A DNA stretch of 64,000 bases from Aquella oligotrophica (GCF_002892535.1 NZ_CP024847.1:2666001-2730000), one strand, 5' to 3'; shown: positions 32,382-42,808, counted from the first letter of the stretch. Made by a program: numbers and translations. Notes: a model not told the origin generated them from the sequence alone.

Positions 32382-35087
32382 TTATGGAATTTGACTAATT
32401 TCAGCTTGTGCAGCATTAGTATTCATAGCTAAAGGATAAGTAAGATCATCCAAAGTAAAAATAGCATTTAATATTGCTGACTGCGTTGCAAATAAAGTGT
32501 AATTAATACTATACGTATTAGCTATACTAACTACACCATTTACAGGTGACAATAAGCATTGTTCAGTCATAATTCCATTATTACTATTAGCTGAACACTG
32601 AGTGTCTAGCGAATAACTTGCAAAATAATTTTCCATCATAGTTGATAAACTAATAGCAGGGTAACCATTAGCATTAGCAAGAGTATGGGCTACAGTTAAA
32701 AATGCCCCGGGCGTACCTTGATTATTTATAGTTATCGTATTGGTTAAGGTAGCAAGATGAACTTCTGCTCTCACCTCAGTTAAAGAAGCAGTATCAGGCA
32801 GAACAGTGCTTAAATCAGGCTGTATTGTGAATTGCATTGGAGTTATCGAAGAATAATCAATCACAACAAAGCCAGGAACTGGTAAATTTACAGTATAACT
32901 CGATGTTACCAATACTGAAGAAGACCCAAATGCAGCTTGATTATAAGTGCTTAAATTATTTACATAAACAATAGTACATGTATCACTTGGTTCTAAAACT
33001 GTATTAGTGGTACATGAGTTGCTACTAATACCCCATGCATATCCCAAATTACCATTCTGAAAACCACTAATAGTAAGAGCATGTGTACCAGTATTGGTAT
33101 ACTGTAAAGAAATAGTTTGATTAGAGGAAGGGATACTACCACTAAAAACTAACGGGTCACTAGATGAACCTGTACCGCTGCTATTACCAGAAGCAGTTAC
33201 TGATGTCAAAGTCAAGCTCTGCTCATTTGGAGTAACTTGCCACGGAATATTATTACTTTCTTGAGCAGACACAATATTTGAGCCTGTGTAAGTAGCCTGA
33301 TAATGAGCAATACCATCTTGTTCGGTTGCGCTTGAAACTGGACCTAGTTTTACAATAGCAGAACAACTTTCACTCGCGTCAAGAGAGGCTCCACATGGAA
33401 CATCACCATTACTAGTGGACATGAATGCAGGATTATCGGCAAGACCAATACTATCAAAAAATGCAGTTTCAGTTCCCACATTACTAATTATTAAATTGCG
33501 GGTAACACTTTCAATGTCATTTCCTACTACTGACATTAACGTTACCGGATTTGGTGTAATAACCAAGATAGGCTGTGATGAGGTCGAAGTATAATAAAGA
33601 GGCATGACTGTTGAATAGTTTTGTGTAGTACCACCACTAAAATAGCTACCTTGTAAGTAGACATTAATTTGCTTTTCAGCCTCAACGACGTTATCATTTA
33701 CATTAATCATAAAACTGCAAGTTGCCCCCGAATTCAAGGTTGAACCAGTACAACTATTTCCAGATGGTAACACGTTAGCTACGCCACTTCCACTGTAAGT
33801 ACTTGAGCTTGGGGTATTTGTGATATCTAGGGGAAGCCCACCAACATTAGTAACGGTAATTGTAACATTCGTACCAATTGATTGAACAAAAGTTACTGGG
33901 TTAGCCGATGCAATCATTGATATCATAGCAGAATTCTTGCCATTAAACCAATAAATTGATTGATTACTATTATTATAACCTGTAGCTCCTCCTGTATAAT
34001 TTACACTAATAGTATTCGTTGAAGAAGTTGGAGTACTCATACTTACACTATAGTGTACGCTACAGCTGTCCCCTGCGGCTAGAGGACCTGAGGCACACTG
34101 ATTACTGCCAGGTTCAATGGTAATACCGCTAGTAGCAATAATATCTGAAATGTTAGCATCGCTATTACCTATATTAGTTACAAAATATAATGAATGATTC
34201 GACTCCTCTGCTGTATTAAGTACTGGCGGTAAGGATGAGATCAAAACCGCACCATTATTAGGCAACGCAGATACATATGCAGTATTCAAAAAACTAGCTG
34301 ATTTAAGGTTGCCATTTTTGAAGAGCCGAGCTTGCTTGGTAACCGATTGCATTGTAGCCAAAGTTGCATCAACTGTAATTGGGATATTATAACTACTATT
34401 AGCATTGTAAACGCTAACTTCTATTGCCTGAACAAAGCCAGATTGAATTTGCTGATTACTGATATTACCATTAGTAATCACGGCTCCATTATTACCAATT
34501 TTTAAGGAGCTTATATTATAGATTTGGTTATCACCAGTAGCATAAGCATAAAATACACCGTATCCTTTATTATTAGCAACACTGCTAACTGCAACATTGG
34601 AACTAAAGAATACGCCTTCTTTCTGAGTTGCCACCGGAGCAAAATTAATTGATTGGGAGTTTGTCTTTAATTTCCCATCATATTCATATTCAAGCTTAAT
34701 TAGCCCTGAATATGGCTTTTGTCTGTTTATACCATTAATTGTTAAGGGGCAAGATTGATGTGCCTTAATCGATTTACAATTATTAACTGAATCTGGATCA
34801 AGCATAGGTTCATTGTCATTTAAATTGGTAAATGTATCGTATTTAATATTATTAATGGTAACGTCACTATTATTATGTACCCACGTTAAAGTCCGGGTAT
34901 TACTGGTTCCTAATAATGGAATAGTGCCCATATTATCAACTGATAATTCTTTTATGAATGAATTGGAGGAAGTGTTAGTATTAGTCGCCCCTCCACTTGA
35001 GCTCTGACCGCATCCATTAAGCAATAAACTCAACCCTAAGACAAGAAATACTAGGCTTATTTTCTTCCTGATTTTAATTAACATCAT
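32382..35087 (-). CDS. Giant surface lipoprotein B: Ig-like repeats
   Basis: A 901-residue lipoprotein. The ATG at 35087 is set by AGAGGAC just upstream; the frame extends to an ATG at 35117 that overlaps the previous stop. Signal peptide ends in lipobox LNGC. The first 450 or so residues align by eye with the upstream gene: TIPLLGTSNTRTLTWVHNNS, a C-x-SI-type Cys pair, GVFFSSNVAVS, then units with C-x(n)-L-x-x-G-x-x-C. The rest continues with more Ig-like units of about 100 residues (SNVGTETAFFDSIGL, LDASESCSAIVKL, LEPSDTCTIVYVNN), like ASPM/SPD-2/Hydin or choice-of-anchor repeats. It is likely displayed on the outer membrane. No enzyme motif is seen. Confidence 0.8.
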   Translation of the reverse strand: MMLIKIRKKISLVFLVLGLSLLLNGCGQSSSGGATNTNTSSNSFIKELSVDNMGTIPLLGTSNTRTLTWVHNNSDVTINNIKYDTFTNLNDNEPMLDPDSVNNCKSIKAHQSCPLTINGINRQKPYSGLIKLEYEYDGKLKTNSQSINFAPVATQKEGVFFSSNVAVSSVANNKGYGVFYAYATGDNQIYNISSLKIGNNGAVITNGNISNQQIQSGFVQAIEVSVYNANSSYNIPITVDATLATMQSVTKQARLFKNGNLKSASFLNTAYVSALPNNGAVLISSLPPVLNTAEESNHSLYFVTNIGNSDANISDIIATSGITIEPGSNQCASGPLAAGDSCSVHYSVSMSTPTSSTNTISVNYTGGATGYNNSNQSIYWFNGKNSAMISMIASANPVTFVQSIGTNVTITVTNVGGLPLDITNTPSSSTYSGSGVANVLPSGNSCTGSTLNSGATCSFMINVNDNVVEAEKQINVYLQGSYFSGGTTQNYSTVMPLYYTSTSSQPILVITPNPVTLMSVVGNDIESVTRNLIISNVGTETAFFDSIGLADNPAFMSTSNGDVPCGASLDASESCSAIVKLGPVSSATEQDGIAHYQATYTGSNIVSAQESNNIPWQVTPNEQSLTLTSVTASGNSSGTGSSSDPLVFSGSIPSSNQTISLQYTNTGTHALTISGFQNGNLGYAWGISSNSCTTNTVLEPSDTCTIVYVNNLSTYNQAAFGSSSVLVTSSYTVNLPVPGFVVIDYSSITPMQFTIQPDLSTVLPDTASLTEVRAEVHLATLTNTITINNQGTPGAFLTVAHTLANANGYPAISLSTMMENYFASYSLDTQCSANSNNGIMTEQCLLSPVNGVVSIANTYSINYTLFATQSAILNAIFTLDDLTYPLAMNTNAAQAEISQIP

Positions 35088-35116
35088 ATTTAAGTCCTCT
35101 AAAATTATTGTACCCA

Positions 35117-38100
35117 TTAGTTATAAACTGTATTAGCCAATATAGCTAAGGTATTACCTGAATTTACATTTGCCCAGGTTTGACCCCCATTTAATGATTT
35201 TAAGAGTAAACCATTTTGACCACCAGCAACGCAGATATTTCCAAAACAAGCAATAGTATTGACATCATTAGCTCCACTATATACACCTGTCCAACTGGAA
35301 CTACCAGAAGCTGGTATCTGATCATTCGCAAGAAGAATACTACCTTGCCGTATAATTAAAAATTTCCCTTGGGCATTAACCGTTGCCCCTTTAAAATCAG
35401 CTGTCCCAAAGCCAATTCCACTCCAGGTACTTCCATTTGAAGTCAAACGAATTATGCCTCCATTACCAACCGCGATACACGTATTTGCATTGCTACAGCT
35501 TATACCATTAAGCCGATTTCCAGTACCACTGGTTAGCTCAGTAAAAACAAAATTATTGGTATTGGCTGTAATTATTTTTCCATTATATCCAACTGCATAA
35601 CATTTACTATCAAAGCAACTCGTAGCCGTTAAATTATTTGTGATTGGAGAAGCAATGCTTGACCAGATTCTGCCAAAATTGGAAGATCGACGAATAACTC
35701 CCCCATCTCCTACTGCAAGACAGGTATATGTCCCAAATAAACAAGTAACACTATTCAAGTTATTAGTTGTTAAGGAATTCGCACTCTGCCAGCTAATGCC
35801 ATTATCACTAGAATAAACTACATTACCTGAAGCACCAACCAATACACAGTTAATCGCATCCCTGCAACTAGCCGAACTAAGACTATCTGCGCCATAGTTT
35901 ATTTGACTCCACGTTGCCCCTGAATTATTTGAAGTATAAATTACTCCGCTATCACCAACTATCAAACAACGATCACCAATACAACTAATCGCATTTAGAT
36001 TATTACTACCTAATGCAGTCCGTGTTTCCCATTCACTACCATCAGTTGTAATAGTCCTTGCAAGACCACCATTATTTCCTACACTAATACAAGCATTGCT
36101 AGCACAACTAACGGCATTGTAACGAACATTTCCAACTCCTACTCCACTCCAATTTACCCCTCCAGCCTGTCCAATATTACTGGCATTGCTAGTTCGTCGA
36201 ATTGTTCCACTCCCACCAACGGCAAAACAAATATTTTCATCTTTACAGGCAACACCCCATAAACTTACGAAAATAGAAGCTCCAGTACCAGAACTACCCC
36301 AAGTATTTCCCTGACTATTAAAAGATATTCTAGTTATGGTCGAATTATTAATGATATAAATCCATGTTCGCCCAAATGAACTTACCGCACTTCCTGGATT
36401 ATTATTAGATTCAGTCCAAGTTACACCATTATTGGTGGAACGAAGACTTATGGAGGAACTACTACCTACTACCGTCCCAACTAAAATACAGATTCCTGAC
36501 TCATCACAGTGAACAGCATTCGGAACCAGACCATTAAGCCCACTGGAGTTAAGCCTCCTCACAATATTCCAATTTTTGCCACCATCAATAGATCGTAATA
36601 TACCTTTATCAACAGTGCCTTCAGAACCATAAACAGCAATACAAACTGTTCCATTACAGGATACGCTATTTATAGGGGCTCTAATCCCAGCAGAAACCTG
36701 TGTCCAAGATTCACCATAATTCTCACTGTATAAAATCACACCATCATCTCCCACTGCAACTGCATTACCAGAACTGCTGAGAGAAACTCCTAATAGCTTA
36801 GTTTTGGCAGCCAGTAATGGCTGAATATAATCACTTTCAACATCAAGACGACTTACACTACCCCCCTCTGCAACTAAGACAGCGGATGGTCTAGTTATCC
36901 AGTACCTAACTCCGATTACGCGGCTATAAACTTGGTTATTAGAATAATTACCTGTAGCTCTTATAACCAAACTTTGTTCCGCTATATCACCAATTTGGCT
37001 ACTAAATACAGCTTGAAAACTACAACTTTGACCGACCGCAAGAGTCGTACATACTCCAGCAGGAATATTCACTACTGCACTGCCAGTATTATTTTCTACG
37101 GTATAAGTTAGATTAGTTAATTTGTATCCACCAAGATTTATCAGCGTTACACTTTCTGTATAAGTACTACTGCGTGGAAAAATAATCAAGCTAACGCTTT
37201 CTTGCATAGCAAGTAAAGCACTACCACTCGAATTAAACCAATTAATTGTTGTTTGATTTTGTTGATTACCCCCATAATCGATGGTAATTATTCCATTACC
37301 AGAGTTAGTATCTGGCACAGTGTAATAAATAATACAAGTATCACCAGACGGTAGTTCTTGATTATTGCCACAAGCATTACTACCCGTCGTAAGATTAATC
37401 CCATCTGTGGACGTAATATGCATTGTGAGGCTAGTGTCTCCTACATTTTGAACTGGAAAACTACCATTATTGCCTAAAGCGGTATTCAGTATCTCCGGAG
37501 TGCCTGTTACTATTAAACCACCAAATACCGGCGTAGATCGTAATGCTGATTTAACTATTTGACTTCCTGTTAGTTCATTTTCAATAGTTGCTTCAAGCTC
37601 TGCATTAACCACCGAACTATTTGCTGTTATTTTTACTTCTAATGATTTGATTTGATAAGAGGCTAAATAATCTATCTTATCAATAACTGAAACATTTGGA
37701 TTTGAGCTACGTATATCCAGAATATGATTTAAATTGCTATTAGAATTATTGTAGATAAAAGTGGTTAAATATGTTCCAGCTGCATCTTTACCCTGATAAG
37801 CTATATTGTCGTCCGAGAAATAGACCCCCTGATCTGGTTTAACTTGTTTAAAATTGATAATCCGTGATTGTCTCAAAGATAAACCATTAACTTGATAATC
37901 TGCATTTATTTGCAAAGAACCTGACTGTTGATTTGGTGCATCAAATAAAAATGAGGGTTGAGTGACTTCGAGCCCACAACGTGACTTAGCTGGAATATGA
38001 GCACATGAAGTAAGTGATGCTTTACTAATGATTGGCATGCCGCCACTATTTTGAGTATTTTTATTGATGGTGTAAATAATATTGTTAATATCATCATCGG

Positions 38101-38302
38101 TATTATTATGAACATAGATTGTCACTGTAGTTGATAGATCATTAATTAATGGGATAGTAGAGACGTAATCAATTGTTAATTGCGACAAATTGCTTGCTGA
38201 AGCATGGTTCGTGATGCTTGAATTATCACTTCCATTATTACATGCGCTAAGCAATAAAAATAATAGAAATATAATAAAGTTTTTCAATTTCTTGCTTCCC
38301 AT
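35117..38302 (-). CDS. Giant surface lipoprotein A: Ig-like half plus BNR/Ycf48-type propeller
   Basis: A 1061-residue lipoprotein (lipobox LSAC). I use the ATG at 38302; a TTG at 38320 is in frame. Residues to about 475 are Ig-like, related to the downstream neighbour (TIPLINDLSTTVTIYVHNNT; GVYFSDDNIAY; LPSGDTCIIYYTV; LAVGQSCSFQAVF). From about 485 to the end run roughly a dozen Asp-box (BNR) units of the type GVILYSENYGESWTQV, GILRSIDGGKNWNIV, SLRSTNNGVTWTES, each followed by a strand with C-x-x-x-x-C and AVG. This predicts one or two sialidase/Ycf48-like propellers with disulphides, exposed outside. There is no sign of sialidase catalytic residues; binding is more likely. Confidence 0.82.
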   Translation of the reverse strand: MGSKKLKNFIIFLLFLLLSACNNGSDNSSITNHASASNLSQLTIDYVSTIPLINDLSTTVTIYVHNNTDDDINNIIYTINKNTQNSGGMPIISKASLTSCAHIPAKSRCGLEVTQPSFLFDAPNQQSGSLQINADYQVNGLSLRQSRIINFKQVKPDQGVYFSDDNIAYQGKDAAGTYLTTFIYNNSNSNLNHILDIRSSNPNVSVIDKIDYLASYQIKSLEVKITANSSVVNAELEATIENELTGSQIVKSALRSTPVFGGLIVTGTPEILNTALGNNGSFPVQNVGDTSLTMHITSTDGINLTTGSNACGNNQELPSGDTCIIYYTVPDTNSGNGIITIDYGGNQQNQTTINWFNSSGSALLAMQESVSLIIFPRSSTYTESVTLINLGGYKLTNLTYTVENNTGSAVVNIPAGVCTTLAVGQSCSFQAVFSSQIGDIAEQSLVIRATGNYSNNQVYSRVIGVRYWITRPSAVLVAEGGSVSRLDVESDYIQPLLAAKTKLLGVSLSSSGNAVAVGDDGVILYSENYGESWTQVSAGIRAPINSVSCNGTVCIAVYGSEGTVDKGILRSIDGGKNWNIVRRLNSSGLNGLVPNAVHCDESGICILVGTVVGSSSSISLRSTNNGVTWTESNNNPGSAVSSFGRTWIYIINNSTITRISFNSQGNTWGSSGTGASIFVSLWGVACKDENICFAVGGSGTIRRTSNASNIGQAGGVNWSGVGVGNVRYNAVSCASNACISVGNNGGLARTITTDGSEWETRTALGSNNLNAISCIGDRCLIVGDSGVIYTSNNSGATWSQINYGADSLSSASCRDAINCVLVGASGNVVYSSDNGISWQSANSLTTNNLNSVTCLFGTYTCLAVGDGGVIRRSSNFGRIWSSIASPITNNLTATSCFDSKCYAVGYNGKIITANTNNFVFTELTSGTGNRLNGISCSNANTCIAVGNGGIIRLTSNGSTWSGIGFGTADFKGATVNAQGKFLIIRQGSILLANDQIPASGSSSWTGVYSGANDVNTIACFGNICVAGGQNGLLLKSLNGGQTWANVNSGNTLAILANTVYN

Positions 38303-38460
38303 TAAAAATTGATTGATCAAAAATAAGACATTGTTAACACAATATAGTTAAAGCACCATTTAATTTTGTAATGATCGAATACTGAAAAAACTTTCTCAAT
38401 AGACTCAATATGAAAGATTTGATTGAACGCTATTCTACATGAAGAGTAGAAAAATAAAAA

Positions 38461-38477
38461 CCGTCCAAAAATGACGG
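38461..38477 (-). terminator. Possible intrinsic terminator upstream of the lipoprotein pair
   Basis: On the minus strand CCGTC-N7-GACGG is followed by TTTTTATTTTT (38460-38450). It lies in the 336-bp gap between lipoprotein A and yggS, about 160 bases before the lipoprotein start. It could attenuate a long leader or end a small RNA. The stem is only five pairs. Nothing else is evident in this gap besides the yggS promoter. Confidence 0.4.
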
Positions 38478-38597
38478 GAATGAGTAATCACAGTTTAATT
38501 GTAGATTTTAATAATTAACCGACTCTTGCTTCATTAATGTACTATTAGTTTTCTATCTGAGACATAACATCTACCTTTCAAATAGCCTGAATAACTA

Positions 38598-38606
38598 TGC
38601 TATAAT
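38598..38606 (+). promoter_or_regulatory. Extended -10 promoter of yggS-proC
   Basis: TGCTATAAT is a perfect extended -10 element (TGn followed by TATAAT). No good -35 box is seen at 17 bases, as is common for extended -10 promoters. It lies 33 bases before the yggS ATG. Confidence 0.55.
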
Positions 38607-38638
38607 TAATCTTCCATAAGAAAAACCAACAAGCAAAC

Positions 38639-39313
38639 ATGAAAAATATAAATGATGATCTTATAGCCCTAAAACAAGAAATTAACTCTACCATAAGACC
38701 GATTAAACTTATTGCAGTAAGTAAAACACACTCTGAAGCAGCAATACTGGAAGCAATTAATGCGGGACAACAAGACTTTGGTGAAAACTATGCTCAAGAA
38801 ATGAGTAGTAAGGCTATAAACCTGGAGAACCACTCGATTAGTTGGCATTTTATTGGAACTATCCAGAGCAATAAAACAAAACTTATAGCCAAACATGCCA
38901 GCTGGGTTCATACACTAACTACACCTCAGCACGCCAAACGACTTAATGATCAACGAGCAGAGGACTCTCCACCACTAAATATCCTGATTGAAGTTAATAT
39001 TAGTAATGAAGAAAGTAAGGGTGGATTAAAAAGCTATGCTGAAATTTATGAATTAGCAAAGGTGGTCACTGATTTACCCAGATTAAAATTAAAAGGACTG
39101 ATGGGTATGCCAAGTAATACTAAGGATGAGCAGCTGCTTAAGCAACAATTTAATCTACTTTCTCAATATCTTTATCAGCTTAACCAGAATGGATTTGAAT
39201 TAGAGCACCTCTCAATGGGCATGTCGAATGACTATAAGATCGCAATTGAGTGTGGTTCAACCATGATAAGAATTGGTAGTAAAATTTTTGGAGAACGTAA
39301 CTATGACAAATAA
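38639..39313 (+). CDS. yggS: YggS/PLPBP pyridoxal phosphate homeostasis protein
   Basis: A 224-residue single-domain TIM-barrel PLP protein of the YggS/PROSC family. The PLP lysine lies in LIAVSKTHSEAAI (near residue 29); FGENYAQEM (near 47), WHFIGTIQSNKTK (near 67), and the phosphate-binding end LSMGMSNDYKIAIECGSTMIR are typical. It keeps free PLP in balance and has no clear enzymatic activity. It overlaps proC by 11 bases, a common pairing in bacteria. Confidence 0.95.
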   Translation: MKNINDDLIALKQEINSTIRPIKLIAVSKTHSEAAILEAINAGQQDFGENYAQEMSSKAINLENHSISWHFIGTIQSNKTKLIAKHASWVHTLTTPQHAKRLNDQRAEDSPPLNILIEVNISNEESKGGLKSYAEIYELAKVVTDLPRLKLKGLMGMPSNTKDEQLLKQQFNLLSQYLYQLNQNGFELEHLSMGMSNDYKIAIECGSTMIRIGSKIFGERNYDK

Positions 39314-40115
39314 ACTTGTTTTCTTTGGTGGTGGTAATATGGCTGAGGCTATATTTAGCAAACTAAAAAATAACCCGGCATTTAAAATTGAGATAATTCA
39401 AAATAATAATGAACGAGCACAAGAACTTTCTCATAACTACCCAGAGTTCCAGATCTGGCAAACCCTGGATAGCACCTTAGATAAAAATGATATTTTAATT
39501 ATCGCTGTCAAACCACAGCATGCCAAGGAAGCCATCAATGCAATTAAAGAGAAAATAAAGGATTGCATAATCATTTCAGTAATGGCAGGAATCCCTAGTC
39601 AAACTATCATAAACTGGACAGGAAATGAACGAGTAATCAGAACCATGCCAAATACTCCCGCAAGTCTTGGTTTGGGAGCAACGGCAATATATTGCCCAGA
39701 GCTAGTTACTGATCAGGAAAAAGCAATTATTTATAGCATTTTTGAAGCAATAGGAATAATTTATCCGGCAAAAGATGAAAGCTTTGTGGATAAAGTATTG
39801 CCAGTAACTAGTAGCACAGTGGCTTTTATTTATTACTTTATCGAAGGTTTCATAAATCATGCAGTTGAAAAATATGGCTTTACTGCGACTGATGCCAGAA
39901 ATCTTGTGAACCAAACGGTCATGGGCAGCAGCGCGATGATTACTAGTAATCCAAATATTGCCATCGAAGAATTACGTGCAAGAGTTACCTCGAAAAAAGG
40001 TACTACAGAACAGGGAATACTAACATTTGAAACGAATGGATTACATGACATAATTGCACAAGCAATGGATAATTGCTATAACCGAGCACTTGAAATGGCA
40101 AAAGAATTTAATTAA
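39303..40115 (+). CDS. proC: Pyrroline-5-carboxylate reductase ProC
   Basis: A 270-residue oxidoreductase that makes proline from pyrroline-5-carboxylate with NAD(P)H. The Rossmann motif is VFFGGGNMAEAIFSKL; IIAVKPQH (near 65), RTMPNTPASLGLGATAIY (near 110-127) and the C-terminal DARNLVNQTVMGSSAMI and LRARVTSKKGTTEQG motifs are all family hallmarks. I place the start at ATG 39303 with GGAG upstream, giving an 11-base overlap with yggS; an earlier ATG at 39273 lacks a ribosome binding site and would add ten residues. Confidence 0.96.
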   Translation: MTNKLVFFGGGNMAEAIFSKLKNNPAFKIEIIQNNNERAQELSHNYPEFQIWQTLDSTLDKNDILIIAVKPQHAKEAINAIKEKIKDCIIISVMAGIPSQTIINWTGNERVIRTMPNTPASLGLGATAIYCPELVTDQEKAIIYSIFEAIGIIYPAKDESFVDKVLPVTSSTVAFIYYFIEGFINHAVEKYGFTATDARNLVNQTVMGSSAMITSNPNIAIEELRARVTSKKGTTEQGILTFETNGLHDIIAQAMDNCYNRALEMAKEFN

Positions 40116-40137
40116 AACTTAGGTTTTAGCAATCTTA

Positions 40138-40165
40138 AAGTGGGGAAGTATGTTACACCCCACTT
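40138..40165. terminator. Hairpin between convergent proC and recN
   Basis: Arms AAGTGGGG (40138-40145) and CCCCACTT (40158-40165) pair perfectly over a 12-base loop. It lies 22 bases past the proC stop and spans the recN stop codon. On the minus strand it is followed by a short T run. Confidence 0.55.
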
Positions 40166-41814
40166 CCAAGCATCTCGCGAGCGTGCTGCAACGTAGTTTC
40201 AGTAATGTTTAATCCGCCAAGCATGCGTGCTATTTCACCAATTCTTGACTCATCAGAAACATATTCTATTCTAGAAAAACTAGTTTTCTTAGCTGCTTCC
40301 TTACTAACGCGAAGATGATAATTACCACAGCAAGCAGTCTGAGGCTGATGAGTAATGCAGATCACTTGCTTCGATTTACCAAGTTCAGCAAGTAAAGTTC
40401 CAACTACTTCGGCAACGCCACCACCAATCCCAACGTCAATTTCATCAAAAACGATTACTTCGGGCGGATTATTAATACTCAAAATAACATATAAAGCTAA
40501 AGTAACCCGGGATAATTCACCACCGGATGCAACCTTATTCAATGGCTGTAATGGCATACCTTTATTAAAACATACCTGATATTGAATATCATCTAGACCA
40601 AAGCTAGACATTAATTCTAATTTAGTTAGATTAACCTTAAATTCGCCATTAATCGCAAGTTTATTTAATAATTGGCTAACTTCTTTACCTAGTTTATTTG
40701 CAGTTTTAATCCTAGATTCAGAAATTTCTATAGCAAGTTGCATATAGCTGGCAGTTTTTTGTTCAAGCTCTTGTAAAAGCTTATCTAAATCACTTTCGGC
40801 AGATAAATTATCTAAATCTTGCTGCCAAATCTGTTGATGTTCTTGAATTTCTTCGGGACGTATCCGATATTTACGAGCCAGACTATAAATTTCATCTATC
40901 CGTGCATCAACTATTGCTAGTTGCTCAGGATCCTGCTCGATTTTATTTGCAACGAGCTGTAATTCATGCTCAAGTTCAGCTACTTCTGATTCCATACTGC
41001 TAATTAATTGACTAATTTGCTGGCTATTTGGCAGATAATCATTAATTTTCGCTAAGCGATTATCCAATGTTCCAAGTATATCGGCTATTGAATTTTGCTC
41101 TCCAGATACCAGATTTACTGCAAAGTCTAACTCCTGCAATAAAAAACCAGCATTGGCTAGCTGCTTCTGCCTAATCTGTAACTCATCCCATTCACCCTCA
41201 GCAAGATCAAGTTCTTTCAGGTCATTCAGTTTTTCAGTTAATATTTCCTGCCTGATTAGTATATCTTGGCTAAATTGACGTGCTTTCTCGATTTTTTGTT
41301 TTACATTATTAATATCACTAAATACTTTTGCCAAATTGGTGACTTTATCAGTAACACCAGCAAATTCATCAAGTAGCTTACGCTGATTTTCAGGCTTTAA
41401 AAGCGCAATTGAAGCATGCTGAGTATGAATATCAAGTAACATCTCACCAAGCTCTTTTAATATGCTCAAATTAACCGGAATGCTATTTATAAAGGATTTG
41501 GAACGTCCATTGGCATCAATTACGCGTCTACAAATAACTATATTTTGTTGATTATCATCAATAAATTCACGCTCAGCTAGCCAGCTAAGAATCAGCTCGC
41601 TATCAACCTGAAATGTGGCAGTAAATGAAGCCTGCTTCTGTCCAGAACGGATCATTTCAGCACTAGCTTTAGCACCAAAAATCAGCATTAGCGCATCAAT
41701 CGAAATCGATTTACCACTACCAGTTTCTCCGGTAATAACCGTTAAGCCAGAATAAAAATCAATATCCAACTCATCAATTAAAAGATAATCTTTTACCTGC
41801 AAACTTGTTAGCAT
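40153..41814 (-). CDS. recN: DNA repair protein RecN
   Basis: A 553-residue SMC-like ATPase for recombinational repair of double-strand breaks. Walker A is TVITGETGSGKSISIDAL (near residue 27-44); the coiled-coil arms span about 155-370; the ABC signature is ASGGELSRVTLAL (near 428), and Walker B is VIVFDEIDVGIGGG (near 455). Length is normal. The ATG at 41814 has GAGGTAAG upstream. It lies 17 bases after nadK, an arrangement seen in many bacteria, and is probably co-transcribed with it. No LexA box is obvious to me. Confidence 0.97.
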   Translation of the reverse strand: MLTSLQVKDYLLIDELDIDFYSGLTVITGETGSGKSISIDALMLIFGAKASAEMIRSGQKQASFTATFQVDSELILSWLAEREFIDDNQQNIVICRRVIDANGRSKSFINSIPVNLSILKELGEMLLDIHTQHASIALLKPENQRKLLDEFAGVTDKVTNLAKVFSDINNVKQKIEKARQFSQDILIRQEILTEKLNDLKELDLAEGEWDELQIRQKQLANAGFLLQELDFAVNLVSGEQNSIADILGTLDNRLAKINDYLPNSQQISQLISSMESEVAELEHELQLVANKIEQDPEQLAIVDARIDEIYSLARKYRIRPEEIQEHQQIWQQDLDNLSAESDLDKLLQELEQKTASYMQLAIEISESRIKTANKLGKEVSQLLNKLAINGEFKVNLTKLELMSSFGLDDIQYQVCFNKGMPLQPLNKVASGGELSRVTLALYVILSINNPPEVIVFDEIDVGIGGGVAEVVGTLLAELGKSKQVICITHQPQTACCGNYHLRVSKEAAKKTSFSRIEYVSDESRIGEIARMLGGLNITETTLQHAREMLGSGV

Positions 41815-41831
41815 TCTTACCTCAACATCTA

Positions 41832-42707
41832 TCAGGAAACTCGTTTTGACCAGTCAAGCTTGGTACGTAAAGTATGATAATAGTTATATCCTACCGGGTG
41901 TAATAATTTCAATGGGCGTTTTGCCTTACTTATTACAATTTTATCGAGATATTGCAAGTCTGTATATTCCTGACCATCATAATGAATAATAGTCGGAGTA
42001 TCTTTGACAATAATCAACTCAATAACAACATCATCACTAAGAACAATCGGACGATTTGACATTGACTGTGGACAGATTGGAACTATTGAAAAAACCTTTG
42101 AGTTAGGGTGAAGGATAGGTCCTCCAGCGGCTAAAGAATAAGCCGTTGAACCCGTTGGAGTTGAAAAAATCACTCCATCAGATTTTTGTGAATGGACAAA
42201 CTCGGTATCAACACTCATTTCAAATTCAATCATACTACCAATTTCGCCACGAGAAATAACAATATCATTAAGTGCCAAAGACTGATAAACAAATTTACCT
42301 TCGCGTAGAACTTGAGCAGACAATAGGGTTCGTTCTTCTTGACGATACTTACGTTCGACCAGAATATCACTAACCGCCTGAATCATATCTTCAATAGCAA
42401 TATCAGTCATAAAACCAAGACGCCCCTGATTGATTCCCACGATTGGGATATTATAATTAACAATCTCACGTCCAGCAGAGAGCATAGTTCCATCACCACC
42501 AATAATTATTACTAAATCAATAATATCAAGCCATTGCTGTAAATCACCACATTTATATCCACTACAGTCTAATTCACCAGAAACACTGGAATCAATATAA
42601 GCTTTACAGCCGATGCTTTGCAGAAATCTTGCCAGCATTGTAACTTGTTCTACTAGATACTCAGAATTTCGCCGACCAATTATGGCAACATTTGTAAAAT
42701 TTGTCAT
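41832..42707 (-). CDS. nadK: NAD kinase NadK
   Basis: A 291-residue NAD kinase that makes NADP from NAD and ATP. The GGDGTML motif (near residue 75), the NE/D-type segment LGFMTD (near 103), and the second NAD-binding motif STPTGSTAYSLAAGGPILHP (near 183-202) are present. It is full length. The ATG at 42707 follows GGAAG. The 17-base gap to recN suggests an operon. Confidence 0.96.
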   Translation of the reverse strand: MTNFTNVAIIGRRNSEYLVEQVTMLARFLQSIGCKAYIDSSVSGELDCSGYKCGDLQQWLDIIDLVIIIGGDGTMLSAGREIVNYNIPIVGINQGRLGFMTDIAIEDMIQAVSDILVERKYRQEERTLLSAQVLREGKFVYQSLALNDIVISRGEIGSMIEFEMSVDTEFVHSQKSDGVIFSTPTGSTAYSLAAGGPILHPNSKVFSIVPICPQSMSNRPIVLSDDVVIELIIVKDTPTIIHYDGQEYTDLQYLDKIVISKAKRPLKLLHPVGYNYYHTLRTKLDWSKRVS

Positions 42708-42808
42708 TAACTTCCATAACTATGCATTAACAATGCATTCAAAAACCACACTCAAACAGATCCATCATCCTAGGTTGTGTTGCCAAGCTTCTTGCTTACT
42801 AGTTACAA

